The position numbers and the translations under genes were made by a program. The notes under the pieces are model-generated. The model saw only the letters and a list, made by a program, of their open reading frames with translations, did no database searches and had not been told where the DNA came from. Source: Petunia secreta (taxonomy: Eukaryota; Streptophyta; Magnoliopsida; Solanales; Solanaceae). From it: a stretch of 64,000 nucleotides of DNA. This document shows, one piece after another, positions 22,816-37,835 of the stretch. Position 1 is the stretch's first letter. Every line of letters starts with the position of its first letter. The stretch is from positions 20,682,001 through 20,746,000 of the forward strand of contig JARKIP010000011.1 in assembly GCA_029990175.1 (NCBI GenBank). Direction: 5' to 3'.

Positions 22816-25544
22816 GCATAGCAAAGAAAAACTGAATGCTTCTCGTCGGGAGATGTTTGCTTATTATGTCGGGCTGTGTACCTTACAAACTAAAGTGAAA
22901 CAAATAAAATGCCATTGTTATGTCATGTAATGTGCTAAGAAGGCTATCGTGTTGCTTTTATAATGCCTTTCTTGAAATATTTTAGGGGATCTCAAAAATT
23001 TCTGCACTAGTGTCAAGCTTGCGCCTTTTTGGAATTTTTGAGGGGATCCTAAAATATTATGCCCCAGTTTATTGCCTTATGATAGATCACCAAGAGAGGG
23101 TGGTTGTGTTGCACTTAACACCAATATATTAGCTAGAATCTGTACTCGTCCTTTAGTGTGGCGATTGGGTATATCGATGACTATGATTATATGGATACTT
23201 GCATGCCCAGGCTGAGGTTTGATATTTGGATTTTGCCGGATTTGGAGGTTGTCTAAAATTGTATTTGTCTTAGGTTGTGATGGGGTGTCTTCATGTTTCA
23301 TGCTTTTCTTTTCGAAAGTCATGGAGTTAACTTTGATGGATTGGCCTTTGTAGAAAGTGTGTTTGTAGTTTGGGAGTTGGAGTTTCCCTTGGTTGGTTCT
23401 TGTTGTAACATTGTCTTGCTTTTGGTCAATCAGACTCTGAACTTTGTGTTTCAGTGCTGGATGTCTTGTGGTGTAATGGTGTTAAATTTGTAAGTGACGA
23501 GTGTACATCTTGTTGGATCGAATTTAGGAATGGGTATCTAGGGAGTAGTTTGTTTGTTCGGTGCAATATCTTTTAACTGAGCTAAAGGAGTAAAGGCGTG
23601 AGGTTTTGTCATTTTGTATGTCCTTGATTATGTTGAGCTTGATAAGGTTGTTGTTGAAATCGCTGATGGAGGGGGGGTTTGTGTAAGTTGGGTGCAGTAT
23701 GAGGTTGTGAGTTTTGTCAGCTTTGTTTATATGGTGATAGGATTTCTTTCTTGCGGCTCTTGTATGGGTATGGTGCCAGCTAATTTTGTTTGCGTATACC
23801 CAAGTTGTACGAAAGTAGGATTGGGATCGTCTGGGTTCTCTCGGTGTCCCATGTTGGTGGTTTAAAAGTCCATGTTCTAGAAGAAAATGTTTTCAGCTTG
23901 GCATGCCACTTTGGCTTTTCTTAATACAGATTCTTGACCAATTTCGGTGTTCAAGCGCAGAGCGACCATAACAAAGTGGTGAAATGCACAAAACCGTGTG
24001 GGCACATTAACAAAGATAGGACGCAAAAATGACACATAAGCTTAAGAGAATACCTAGACCGCAGATGACGGATTAGCGCTTGAATTTGGAGATTATCATA
24101 GAACGCACAGATATCACAAGAGATTGCCTAACTGCTTTCTGTAGCAGTCAAGGCAAGGATTTTGGTCAGACGACCGATGATTGTTTAAGCGGGAGATGAG
24201 GAGTTGAATGTCAATGAGAAGTGGTAAAGATGTTGTGCAAGGAATAGATTGTATTGTGCGACAGAAAAGGGGGGGTTTGGCTTTTATCGAACACCAAGAC
24301 TTTGAGTGCATTTGTCATCCCTTCTTGCAAATTTGTCTATCATGATGCCTATGTGTCTTTCAAAGAGATACTCAACATATTTCATACTTGTCAACCAACT
24401 GCTACAATATAGTTCTTGCACCAACTTTCCTTATTGGGATAATATCTTATTGCTGAGCTGCCGAACTCGATGTAGGTTGCCTATGTATCATAAGTACTCT
24501 TAGATTGTTGCGTCCTATTGTAGTTGTCGTCATGAGAAATCATATCACCCCAATAAAGCCTTCGACCAAAATTGCTCCAAGAATTCTATTCGCATGTGCT
24601 TTTATGTCAAAGCAACCCTTGCTCTTGTAATTGTCTCATATAACTTCATCGTTCTGTTTTATCTTTGCTAGTGGGTAGAGATATGCTTTCCAAATGCTTA
24701 GGGAGTTCCCAGGTTTGTCATATATGAGGACTTTGTCATTGTGACTTTGCCTCCCTTTTCAAGTTGAATTGGCTTGCCTGGTTTTGGTTGTTGTGCGCAA
24801 GACTTTGCTACTCTTCTGTCTTTCCAATATTATCTTCTACTAGCCCTTTGACTGCTATTTTGATCATGATAGGAGAAAATTGGAAAATACTTTGGATCAC
24901 AGTCATCTATTGCAGGTGGTGTGACTGTGAAGACTAGAGCAACAATAATGATCCTTGGATATTGGTGTCAAAAGGTTTTGTGGTAAAGCAGGTGTGCCTT
25001 TGAGTTTGACAAATATATCTCTTGCTCCGCTAATATTTTGCTTCATGTGCATGGTGCATGTTGTAACAAACCCTTCTTGTTTTGACCAATTAACGACAAA
25101 TGCACTTTTTCTAACCATAACTTCTGCCTTGGTGTTTGACTCAAGCCAGCCTTTTGGACAGTAGGTTTTGGGTTGGTAGTGAGTTAGAGATAGTTTGGAC
25201 ATATGAAAGGTTTTAGATATCAGGATTTGGGCGTAGAGTAGGGAGATGAGATGCCTGCCTTGGTAGGAGATTGGATTCGGGAAGAGATTCTCCAAAGGTA
25301 GAAAGAGACTTAGGGCAACAGACATATTCATGCAATGCACATATATCAAGTAAGAAATGCATCCTATAATGAGAAGGATCGTTTTACGCACGATGATTTG
25401 AAAAGCGCATTGTGCCACAGACATCATTTCGTTTGCTAACAAAATCCGGAGCCTAAAAGATAATATTGCATTTATTGGACTTTTCTTACATTGGCTGATA
25501 TAAAAATAGTGCAAAAGGTGGAAAACATTACTAGGAGATTAGAT
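22816..25544 (-). other. Unassigned internal region of element A
   Basis: About 2.7 kb between ORF1 and the array. It aligns in pieces with 34393-36300 of element B, for example the 'aagagattgcctaa' and 'gatccttgga' blocks. Pol would be expected here in an autonomous Ogre; I find no RT, RNase H or integrase motif. A 203-aa minus-strand ORF (24903-25514) resembles nothing I recognise and is not conserved as an ORF in B. Confidence 0.55.
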
Positions 25545-27180
25545 CATGGCCAGGTGAACATCTTTCATGCTCATCCATTCTCAGAAGATTCTTCTTCTTC
25601 TTCGGACGAGTCTCCCTCGGACAACCTTGTCTCTGATGAGTCTCCTTAAAAAATGATGTCGTCTGCATCAGTTAAGAGTCGGGATATGTCAAATGTGAAG
25701 TTCTTCAACATTTTCCAAGCCTTACTTCCTTTCTCCTCTATTCCTTTGTCAGCCACATCGTTCGTTCCTTGGCTAGCCCATACATTGATAGACTCTATGC
25801 GTTTTGTTAGGAGTCCTGCCTTACTGCGCCATTTGCCCTTTTCTTTGTTCTTTGCTTCGACCAAACTTTGCTTCTTTTTTATTTTCTCTCATGCCCTTGC
25901 AAGTTTTTTGCGTAGCTTCCTGCACTCGGTTTCTAACTCAACAGCATTTCTTTTCCTTTTTGTTGTTGCTCTTGGTTGAACTGCCCTTGCTATATCTTTC
26001 CTAAGCCAGTCTGGATAATCTTCATCATAGCCTGCGTCAAACCTGTCTCGTCCAATAGTCTTGAATCCTATTTGTTGCCTTTCTTTCAAAAGTTCTAATA
26101 TCTTGTCTTTGAATGGTATCACTCATATGAGATTATTTGCTTTGAAACTTCTTATGTGTATAATTTGGGGTACAATTTGCTTTCTCCCTGCTTGTCAAAG
26201 TGCCCTTAAAAGAGTGTATGGGTAAACTCGTCTAAAGCCTACTAAGATAAGAAATGAGCCCCTTTCCGACCGTATAATCACTGTAGTGCTTGGAAATTAA
26301 TCAAACATCCATTGTATATTTTCAGATGTCAACTGACAGAACATGTGGTGTCAACCGTTGGCAGTTGTTGGCTGGTTCTATTTCTCGAGAGTGTTGTCCA
26401 TGCGGGCGGTGTGAGTCGAGATATAGTCCTCCCTTGGTGTGGAGTGGAAGGCTTTGTCTGCATTGTTCATCCTTTGCAAATATTCCATTAACCAAATTTG
26501 TAGGAGTAAATTACAACCTTCGAAAAAACTAGCACCCTTCTTGCATCTTTCTAAAGCTCGGTACATTTCTGCAATAATCATTGGTACCAAAGTATATTTC
26601 TTTTTGAAGTCCTTGAGTAAGGCATTTGCAACTGATAACATGCAAACAACAACACGTCCTTTGTGTTATGGAAACACGACAGTCCCTAAAAAACTGGTAA
26701 CAAAAGCGAGCACTCTCCACTCTTGTCAATTCGATGGTCAATGCTGAAATAGCTTTCGGATTCTTGAAATGCTTCTCCGTACCTAAATTTGATGTAGAGG
26801 GAAGTCAAGGAAATTTCCGATTGTCTTATATTTTCTGTGCATAATTCGGGCTTAAGCGCTACAATTTTGAAGAACTCCTTGGATGTAATGTTCTTAGGCA
26901 TCAAGATTTCCTCTCTTTCAGAAGGTAATTGAATTAACCTGCCTATTTCTTCTAGTAACAGCGTCAACTCTACACTTCCAAAGTAAAAAACTGCTCTTTC
27001 TGCATCCCAATAGTGTACTGCTTCTTCTATCATCCCTTCCACTGCAGTGTGCTCCATTAGTGAAATCATATTCCCCAACACCATTTTGACTCGGTCCTTT
27101 TGATCTATGTTTAGGCTTTCCCACCATTCTCTGAGCAACTGAGGGATTTTAGCAACCATGTCAAATGTTCTATTGGCCAT
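25545..27180 (-). pseudogene. Ogre-type ORF1 (DUF7745-like), decayed, element A
   Basis: ORF1 is the extra protein that many Ogre elements encode before gag; its role is unknown. The start is taken at ATG 27180-27178 (MANRTFDMVAKIPQLL), after an upstream in-frame extension. The family pattern is visible: LREWWESLN, MVLGNMISLME, EEAVHYWD, LLLEEIGR, then VPMIIAEMYRALERC, FFEGCNLLLQIWLMEYL, TIGRDRFDAGYDEDYPDWL, and a basic coiled-coil tail ending in an acidic SSEEEEE patch. The frame is broken near 26740 and by several stops, so it is read in four pieces (27180-26686, 26641-26378, 26122-25889, 25864-25646). DUF7745 assignment is from memory of the domain. Confidence 0.75.
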
Positions 27181-27439
27181 GATCTTTTGGAAAAGGTGAA
27201 GGACGATAGGAAAAAGGAGAAGAAAAATGCCTAAAATTTGCTTTATTGCGAGCAAAATGATCAACATGTGCCACAAGCTTTTGAAAACAATGCAACAGAG
27301 AATATGAAGAGATGCATCGTGGCTTGAGAACCCTTTAGACACTTTAGACAGAAGTTGCTAATGGAGTTTTGACATGCCAAGGATGTCAAGTCTTTATATA
27401 ATGCTTAAAGAATAAATGTGCGTTATGTGTCATCCCATC

Positions 27440-28015
27440 TATCAAGCGGTTATTTCTACTTCAAATTGGGGTTTTAATGCCTCTTCGGTTACCTTTTAAG
27501 CCTTTGAATAGCATTGAATACAGAATGATTCCAATCTTTCGGGAATAAATGATCGTTTCTAATTCAATTTGGGATTTAAATGTCTCTTAGATTTCCTTCG
27601 TGCCTTTGAATGATATTGAATACATATTTTTCGACTGTTTATGAATAAACAATCATTTCTATTCCAATTTGGGCTTTTAATGCCTCTTAGGTTACCCTCT
27701 TGCCTTTGAATGACATTGAATACTGAATAATTCCGGCTGTTTATGAATAAACAATCATTTCTGATTCAATTTGGGCTTTTGACGCCTATTAGGTAACCTT
27801 TGTGCCTATAATTCTGAATGTTTATGAATAAACAATCATCTCTGATTCAATTTGGGCTTTTGACGCTTTTTAGGTAACCTTTGTGCCTTTGAATGGCATG
27901 GAATACAGAATAATTCCAATTGTTTGTGAATAAACAATCATTTCGGATTCAATTTGGGCTTTTGACACCTGTTAGGTAACCTTTGTGCCTTTGAATGGCA
28001 CAGAATGCAGAACAA
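27440..28015 (-). repeat. About 100-bp tandem repeat in the leader of element A
   Basis: Anchors such as AATCATTTCTGATTCAAT and GGGCTTTTGACGCC recur near 27440, 27551, 27651, 27752, 27834 and 27937, about 82-110 bp apart. It lies upstream of ORF1. The same repeat is at 48228-48720 in element B. Confidence 0.8.
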
Positions 28016-29035
28016 TGCCAATAAACAGTCTACATTTGCACGTTCAATCCCCTAAGTACATGTAAATATATCATGTTCAATGCTCTTTGAGGGTCAAGAA
28101 CCCGTTCGAATTGTTTGAACACGTTTTCCTATCAGACTTGAGAACAAGTCGACTAATGATATGTCATGATGCATGATTCCTAGCGTTTCTACTATGGAAT
28201 GGAGTTAGCTAGACCAGGTTTTATTATCCTCCCAAGCGGACGACTCGGGAGCGAGAACGTCATGATCCAAATAGATTCCAAGTCGTTCCCCCTAAAGGAA
28301 TTTTTGTGAGGGAAAGGGTGGTTGTAACCACTGTGCTTTCAACGCACGATTTAGACGTTGCCAGGAGTGGCAGAAGGTATGAGCGGTATGCACAAATTTA
28401 AAAAATGTACAAGTTTTGAAAGAAATGCACAAGTTTTCTAAAATGCATGAGTATCGTAAAGGATGCACATATTAAAGTGTTTCACAAAATAGCTTTTAAA
28501 AAGGATGAGTAAAAAGGAAAACAAAACAAACAAGTTAGTTTCGAAAATAGGATAATAGAAACTACACAATATTAAAAATGCAAAAAGAATTATGAAGTGA
28601 AATTGTTTTAAAGAAAAAACAAATTTATGGAAGATTTGAAAATAGTTGGAATGTGCGATGCGTCGTAAGAACTTTCCAAGGGTGGGTTTGCTAGACAAGG
28701 ACATGGTTCCCCCAGGTGGACAACCAAGGGGTTGAAAGCACACAAACTGCCAAAAGCTTCGATAGTTGGCTAATTTTACGTACTTTTTGTAAAGGGTGTT
28801 TTGATAGTGGAACGACCGTGGGGTCCACACAATTATTCGTGGTGTGTGCAAGTGTAAAAATTTTAGGGGTGGAGGAAGTATAAACAAAATGACAGTTAAA
28901 GATAATAAATTAAAAAGAAATGCCAATAAAAGCTAAGCTTCAAACCTGCGAAAGGAAAAAAAAATAGTCTTCAAGAAAAGAAAATAAATGTAAATAATCC
29001 GAATTAAAAGTCCGTTATGGTTAGAACCTTGAAAA
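28016..29035 (-). other. Leader of element A with a duplicated structural module
   Basis: No ORF with support. A module with a 'ccaagcggac' or 'ccaggtggac' box, an 'aaaggaattttt'-like block and 'ccaggagtggcag' (or a diverged form) appears twice, near 28160-28400 and 28650-28880. Element B has two copies near 48850-49090 and 49770-50010. Confidence 0.5.
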
Positions 29036-29053
29036 TCTCCAGCAGAGTCGTCA
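29036..29053 (-). promoter_or_regulatory. Primer binding site of element A
   Basis: Element strand TGACGACTCTGCTGGAGA, 3 nt from the LTR edge at 29057. It matches the Ogre-I PBS at most positions, with mutations. Confidence 0.75.
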
Positions 29054-29056
29054 TTC

Positions 29057-29803
29057 TGTCGAAACCCATTTTTCTCCAAACCGGTTAGAGTTCGAAAAAT
29101 GGCTCGACTTATTGGAACTCACGAGTAAAGACTTGGAGTCGCCACCTAACATATTTTTTAACTAGGCGTATTAGGGAACCTACTTTGTTTCTAGCCAATT
29201 TTCTAATTAACTCCGAAACTTAGTGTACGAACCAGAAATTCTAGGTAAGAGTTTAACTTAATCCGAGAGGAAAGTGTTAAGCACCTCTTAGGCTCCACCA
29301 AATGTGGTTACCAACCAGACTTAAATAATTGAGATTCTAAACAATCAAAAGTGACTAAGCAAATAAACTAATTAATTAAAACTAGACAAATTAAATGACT
29401 GCATTTTAAGTACAACATAATAACTAAGTTTTGAAAGAAAGATTCAAATTCACTAATTGACTTCTTCCTTGGAGAATTACACCTCGCAAAGTAAAGCACA
29501 TTAGTAAGTATATTAAAATAAAATAATAATGATAAAATGAAAATTAAATTAAATAAAAGTAATGCGATTTAAAATGTGTTTTCGAGAGCGTCGGCTTCAA
29601 GATTGTACCTCGCAAAATAAAACAATTTAGTTAGTATGCCAAAATAACAATAAGTCCAAAAATGAGAGAATTTAATAGAAATTAATTTAGAAGCATTTAT
29701 GGGACGTTGTCTTGAAAATGTCCATCCAAATGTACCTCGCAAATAAGGTAAAATTAATTAGCAGTAATAATGGTAATAGTAATAAAATAATAAGAATGAT
29801 ACA
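29057..29803 (-). repeat. 5' LTR fragment of element A
   Basis: Begins tgtcgaaaccc on the plus strand. It contains the U5 block GGAGTCGCCACCTAA (29135-29149) and blocks with 'cctcgcaaa'. Related to but clearly diverged from the B LTR. It is cut off by the TAA tract, so the LTR 5' part is missing. Confidence 0.7.
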
Positions 29804-31835
<2,032 letters not shown>

Positions 31836-31886
31836 ACTACCCCTCTTTGCCAGGACGGGGATGATGAAAGAGTCTTCGGGCAAAGA
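31836..31886 (-). promoter_or_regulatory. PPT stem-loop of element B
   Basis: Arms TCTTTGCC (31844-31851) and GGCAAAGA (31879-31886). The element-strand polypurine tract GCAAAGAGGGGTAGT abuts the LTR. Loop keeps CTCTTTCATCAT, as in Ogre-I and A. Confidence 0.8.
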
Positions 31887-33414
31887 TAGTTGACGGAGTA
31901 ACCAATTTTGTCACGACTGGAAGGTTAAATGATTGAAGGGGAAATGGGAGTTTTGGGGTGTTTTAGCCGAACCCCGGTCTCTGAGTTGCCTACATATCTC
32001 GGGTTTCATGAGAATCAGGCCGTGTGAGTTGTTTATGACGCACGATTTTTGATGTAAAGACTAAACTTATCCAAGTATGTAAAGTTTAGGTTCGTGTATG
32101 TTTTGCCTTTTCAGCGGGATAAATGATGAATGAAGTAAAGGCACTGGCGAAGGTGAGATAACATCAGTAAGTCGAGCGTGAGAAAAGAGGCTTATAATCA
32201 TCCTAGTTATGAAGATGTGGCGCGCTACACATCCATAAAGAGGAGTTTATATGTACATAGTTTCCACTTCATCTCGATAACTGAGTAAGCTTGCTTCCAA
32301 TATTGCCTTGACTGAGCTGGGAAGAATTTTAGGAGCAAGTTTTATAGATGCGTACGATTCAAATAGATGGGAACGATTAGGCACGAAAACACGCACGATT
32401 GACGCAGACAGGTTTGAATAGGCAAAGCAGGCATTAGTTGGAAGAAAATGCAAAATGACCTCCTAATTCGCAATGAAGGATTAGGAAAATTGCTTCTGAC
32501 GGCATGAAATGATCGGCTTTTGGGCATGTCGGAATTTGATAGAATAAGTATTTGGCAGGTAGGACAAAGGCGTTGTCGAAGTCGAGATAACATCTATAGA
32601 CCAAGTGTGGTGAAATAGGCTTGTAAACGTCCTAGTTATGAAGATGTGGTGCACGAGGTTTACATGGGCACACTTTCCACTATAACTCGATGGAGAAGTC
32701 ATCTTGGCCTCAACATTGTCTTGAATGAACTAAGGAATATTGAAGAGTAAAGCACGATGAATATGCATGATTCAAATAGGCAGGCACGAATCGGAAGGAA
32801 TACGGAGCCGGTACCCAATTGGCAAAGAAGGATTAGGTAGATCACTGGTGCGAGTATGGAACTGTGGCTTTGGGTGCTTTGGGATGTATTTGAGGTTTTG
32901 TGGTTGCACAATTAGTAGTAATTTTGGGATCAAGTGTGAGAGAAGGGAATAGGGATTCGTCGGGAGATCGGGGAGTCCCTATAGCAAAATCAAGACAGAT
33001 GCAAATTGAGATAAAAGTAAAGATAAAGTAAACTTCCATGTTGAGTTGAGCTCTTCCTTGTCTGGTCCGCTTTCAGGTGCTCAGTGCTAGGGAATGTATG
33101 CCCCTCCTCTGGGGGATATCCATTTGCTAAGTACTTCTCGTCAGGAGGTAGTTGCCTTGTCGTGCTGAACTGTTGTTGGATCATCTTGCCAGCGTGACGC
33201 CGGATTGTATGTCCATTGTTTTTCGTCCTTTAAAAGTGTACTTGTCACGTCGGGATGTATACTCATTTTATATTGAGCTGTGCATCTTTCCATGCAGGGT
33301 TGACTATCATTCTTTCATTTCGGTTGCACACCCGTTGTCATGTTGTCCTTTCAACAGGCTGTCTACCCTCCAGGCTGTCTACCCTTCAGGCTGTCTTCCT
33401 GTTACAATGTCAAA
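31887..33414 (-). other. 3' UTR of element B
   Basis: Contains the Ogre module at 31973-32030 and a two-copy duplication of about 430 bp (anchors 'cctagttatg' near 32202 and 32630). The short ORFs here overlap in several frames and have no recognisable domain. Confidence 0.55.
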
Positions 33415-34392
33415 ATTTGCATCGGGTTGTGCACCCTCCGTGGTGTCAGTTTCGACATCAGGCTGTGTACCCTCCGTCGATACATCGGGCTGTGTACCTT
33501 CTGCAAAAATAGAAATGCAAATCGATATCGGGCTGTGTACCCTCAATCGACACTTCGACCTGTGTACCCTCATCTAATTTAAAATGCAAATCGATATCGG
33601 GTTGTGTACCCTCAATCGACGCTTCGGGCAGTGTACCCTCAGCTAATGTAAATGACAAATTGATATCGGGTTATGTACCCTCAATCGACGCTTCGGGCTT
33701 TGTACCCTCAGCTAATTTAAAATACAAATCGATATCGGGTTGTGTACCCTCAATCGACGCTTCGGGCTGTGTATCCTCAGCTAATTTAAAATACAAATCG
33801 ATATCAGGCTGTGTACCTTCAACCGACGCGTCGGGCTGTGTACCCTCAGCTAATTTAAATAACAGATCGATATCCGGCTGTGTACCCTCAATCGACGCCT
33901 CGGGTTGTATGCACTCAACAAATTTATAATGACAAATCGATATCGGGCTATATACCCTCAATCGACGCCTCGGCTTGTGTGCCCTCAGCTAATTTAAAAT
34001 GACAAATCGATATCGGGCTGTGAACCCTCAGTCGACGCCTCGAGCTATGTACCCTCAGCTAATGTAAATGACAAATCGATATCGGGTTGTGTACCCTCAA
34101 TCGACGCTTTGGGTTGTGTACCCTCAGCTAATATAAATGACAAATCGATATCGGGCTATGTACCCTCAATCGACGCTTCAGAGTGTGTACCCTCGGCTAA
34201 TGTAAATGACAAATCGATATCGGGTTGTGTACCCTCAACCGACGCTTCGGACTGTGTACCCTCAGCTAATTTAAAATGCAAATCGATATCGGGCTGTGTA
34301 CCTTCAATTGACGCTTCGGGCTGTGTACCCTCAGCTAATTTAAATGTAAAATTCGACGTCGGGATGTGTACCCTCAGTCGATGCATCAAGAG
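33415..34392 (-). repeat. 69-bp tandem array of element B, about 12-13 units, open on both strands
   Basis: The CGATATC anchor falls at 33523, 33592, 33661, 33730, 33799, 33868, 33938, 34008, 34077, 34146, 34215, 34284 and 34354, spacing 69-70 bp. Because 69 is a multiple of three, a 23-residue peptide repeat is open on the minus strand (with EGTQPDIDL and LAEGTQPEASI) and another on the plus strand (GCVPSIDASGCVPSANL). Neither has a known relative that I recognise. Each unit holds the core GAGGGTACACAGCCC twice. Confidence 0.92.
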
Positions 34393-36290
34393 TAAAGTGC
34401 AACAAGTAGAATGCTATTGTATGTCATGCAATGTGCTAAGGAGGCTATCATGTTGCTGTTGTAAGGAATTTTCTTGAAATTTTTGAGGTTCCCCAGTGTC
34501 AAGTTTGCGTCTTTTGGAATTTTTGAGGTGAACCTCAAAAATTTTGCCCCAGTTTATTATTTCTGACAAATCACTGAGAGAAGGTGGTTTCATTGTACTG
34601 AACACCAATATATTGGCTAAAATCTGCATTTGCCCCATTAGTGTGTCAGTCGGATGTATTGATGACTATGAGTATGCGGAATTTTGCATACTCAGACTGG
34701 GGTTTGATATTTTGGATTTTGCCGTGTTGAAGGTTGTCAAAAACTGTTTTTTCTGCTTGATGGATAGGTCTTTGTGGAAAGTGTGTTTGTAGTTCAGGAG
34801 TTGCAGTTTCCCTTTGTCGGTTTTTGTTGTACCACCATTTGGCTTTGGGTTAATCAGGCTCTGAACTTGTGTTTCGGTGTTGGATGTCTTGCGGTGTCAT
34901 GGTATGGAATGTTTGAGTGTAGATCTTATTGGATCGAATTTAAGAACGGGTATCCATGGAGTAGTTTGTCTGTCAGTTGCAATGTCATTTGATTGAGCTA
35001 AAGGAACAAAGGCGTGAGGTTTTATCTTTTTGTATGTCCCTGATTATGTTGAGCCTGATAGGGTTATAGTTGGAAGTCTTGACAAAGAGGAAGTTGTTTA
35101 TTGTATAACTTGGGTGCAGTGTAAGGTTGTGAGCTTGGTTGTATAGTGATCAGATTTCTTTGTTGTGACTCTCGTGTGAGTATAATGCAGGTCATATGGC
35201 ATTGGGACGGTACAAAGGACTTCGTTTAGGAGAAAAATGTTTTTGGTTCGGCTTTTCACTTAGGCCTTTTCGAATGCAAATTCACGACCGATTTCGGTGT
35301 TCAAGTGCAACGCAACCATAACAAAGTGGTGAAATGCACAAAATAGTGTGGGCATGTTTAAGAAAGAGTTGAAGCAAAAATGACACATGATCTTAAAAGA
35401 ATGCCTAGACCTCGGATGACAGATTAGCGCTTGAATTTGGAGGTTGTGATAGATCGCATAGATATCACAAGAGATTGCCTAAGTGCTTTATGCAGCAGTC
35501 AAGGCAAGGATCTCGGCCAAACGACCGACGCTTGTTTAAGCGGGAGATGAGGAGTTGAATGTCACTGAAAAATGATAAAGACATTGTGTAAGGAATAGAT
35601 TGTGTCGTGTGACAGAAAAGGATGTTGTCTTTTGTCGAACACAAAGACCTTGAGTGCACTTGTTATCCTTTCTTTGCAAATTTGTCTATCATGACGGCTA
35701 TGTATCCTTGAAGAGATACTTACCGTCTTTCATACTTGTCAACCAATTGCTGCAATACCGTCCTTGCACCAACTTCCCTTGTTGGATAATATCTTATTGT
35801 TGCCGTTGAACTCGATGTAGGTTTTCTACGTATTATGTTCGTTCTTAGATTGCTACGTCCTTTTGTAGTGGTCATCATGAGACTTCATATCATCCCAGTA
35901 AAGCCTTCGACCAAGGTTGCTCTAAGAAGTCTATTTTCCTGTGCTTTTGTATCAGCTCAACCCTTGCTATGGTAAGGGTGTCGAATAACTTTATTTTCTT
36001 GTTTTATCTTTGCTAGTTGATAGGGATATGCTTCCAAATGCTCCAGGGGTCTCCAGGTTGGTTATATGATGATGGCTTTGTAATTGTGTTTTGTCTCTCT
36101 TTTGCAAGTTGAATCGGCTTGCTTGTTTTGGTTGTTATGCACAAGTATTTGCTACACCTCTGTTTTTCAATAGTGTATTTCACTGGCTCTTTGACTGCTA
36201 TTTTGATCATGATGGGAATAAGTTGGAAGGTGCTTTGGGTCATAGTCATGTATTGTAAGTGATGTGACTGTATGGACAGGTGCAACAAAA
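34393..36290 (-). other. Unassigned internal region of element B
   Basis: Counterpart of 22816-24950 in element A, similar in blocks. No RT, RNase H or integrase motif seen. No credible gene. Confidence 0.5.
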
Positions 36291-36690
36291 TGATCCTTGG
36301 ATGCTGGTGTCAAAAGGTCTTAAGGTTCCTTATGAGTTTTACCAACATTTTCCTTGCCTTGTCAACTTTCATATTGCTCGATGGAACAATTGAGGTGCTT
36401 GGGGCAATAAGCCCAACAGTTTCTCATTTCTCGAACAATTGAGTGTGGGCTTCGACTAGTGTGGTGTAGTTTCTTTCTGGTCTTTGGTTGGCATCAAGGA
36501 AAGGCCTAGGAGGGTATGGTAGTTTATTTAGTAGTTGGATTGAGTGTTTTGCAGGTATGGTGGACGGTTTAGTGCTGGGAGGTGGAATATAGGTCCAGTG
36601 GATTGATTGTTGTAAATGTGATATTTAAGTGGTATATGAGGGTAGGGATAAAATGGTAGCGCTGTTTGATAGTAATGGTTGAAGGTAGGG
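36291..36690 (-). pseudogene. Possible gag C-terminal tail of element B
   Basis: The minus strand reads a P/Y/Q-rich tract (for example HYYQTALPFYPYPHIPLKYH) and then RPFLDANQRPERNYTTLVEA and LFEK before stops. That resembles the tail of Ogre/Tat Gag before its zinc-finger region. It is cut by the Gyp-2 insertion at 36691. Stops and frame changes are present; the call rests on composition and short motifs only. Confidence 0.4.
36686..36690. repeat. Probable target-site duplication of Gyp-2, left (taggg)
   Basis: The right copy at 45704-45708 reads ttggg, matching 4 of 5. Confidence 0.6.
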
Positions 36691-37606
36691 TGACACGACC
36701 CGGAATCCGGTTAGGCCATGCGGGCACCCGACATCCTCCTCTAGACCCGTCGGGCGAACCCTTACCAATTAAATTAGGGAAATAAATATAATTCAATTAA
36801 TAAATAAGAACATGACTTAAAAAAACACAGACATAATGATACCTCTAAGCTGTACAAAAGAAATTACAGCTGACTACCCAACGTACTAGGTCTAGGGCTA
36901 TCCAGACTAGACATCTAAGAGTACAAAAGGAGACAGATACCTTCTGAAGGGAGCAAAATGCAGCTGAAATAATAAACAATAAACTGGTTGCCATCCGGAA
37001 TAAAAGCTGGCTCACCCTGACAGCTGAAGTCGTCTTCCCTCCTGAACAATATGGCGAACTCAATCCTGGAGCGAACCTGCCGAAACGAAATAAATTGAAA
37101 AGAACAAAAAACAAACAAGGGTGAGTCGAAAGGACTCATAAGTGGGGCGGACTAGCCACCTCAAAGAGTAGGATAGCTAGCCAGGGATGAGAAACAGATA
37201 AACAAAATTCCTCTTATTTAAATTATAAAAAGGCAAAGCAATATAATAACTAGAAATACGTATGGAATGACAAACTTATCAACAACCAGGAACGTAAGAT
37301 AACCAAAACATATAGGTATCCCGAACACATCAACAATAAGAAATACATCTTGTTGCGGCGTGCAACCCGATCCATATATTTATACCGTTGCGGCGTGCAA
37401 CCCGATCCATATATTTATAACGTTGCGGTGTTCAACTGATCCCCGCAACCCAGAATACGAGCCGGAAATATATTGGCAAATAAGCAATGCATGTAGAAGC
37501 AGAACAGTAGTTATGTACCACAGGTCTACACAATGGTAAAAAATGAAATGAAATAAAATGAGCTGAAATGAAATATGATGCAAAGGGTCACATGTGCCAA
37601 ATGAAT

Positions 37607-37835
37607 AGAGCGGAATCCTCCTGCTCCGAGGGCGGAATCTTCCTACCCTCAATATGATACAATTGAGCGGAATCCTCCTGCTCTGAGGGCGGAATCCTCC
37701 TACCCTCAATATGATGCAATGGAGCGGAATCCTTCTACTCCGAGGGCGGAATCCTCCTACCCTCAATATGATGCAATGGAGCGGAATACTCCTGCTCCTG
37801 GGGCAGAATAATCCTACACCCAATATGATATGCAA
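37607..37835. repeat. 57-bp LTR minisatellite (Gyp-2 left LTR)
   Basis: Four units beginning gagcggaatcctcctgctcc and ending at 'caatatgat'. Counterparts at 44177-44320, about 55620-55965 and about 62165-62455 have different copy number and arrangement. ORFs of up to 161-177 aa across these arrays are repeat artefacts. Confidence 0.88.

Larger units (their letters stand above)
20050..29803 (-). mobile_element. Ogre/Tat-like non-autonomous element A (truncated at both LTRs)
   Basis: Minus orientation is fixed by the PPT and TGTTGACACCC LTR start at 20362, the PBS at 29053-29036 and minus-strand ORF1 remnants. Order on the minus strand: partial 5' LTR, PBS, leader with about 100-bp repeats, ORF1, about 2.7 kb unassigned, repeat array, 3' UTR, PPT, partial 3' LTR. 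There is no recognisable protease, RT or integrase. Element B is a diverged sister, alignable over most of its length. Confidence 0.75.

Noticed and set aside
22041..22930. Overlapping plus-strand ORFs of 257, 219 and 177 aa
   Set aside because: All three frames are open because of the tandem array; composition is a repeat artefact, and the element's coding strand is minus.
24903..25514. 203-aa minus-strand ORF as a captured host gene
   Set aside because: No motif recognised, and the frame is not kept in the matching part of element B.
33415..34392. CRISPR array or a repeat-protein gene
   Set aside because: No unique spacers. Open on both strands because 69 is a multiple of three. No start, signal or known repeat family.
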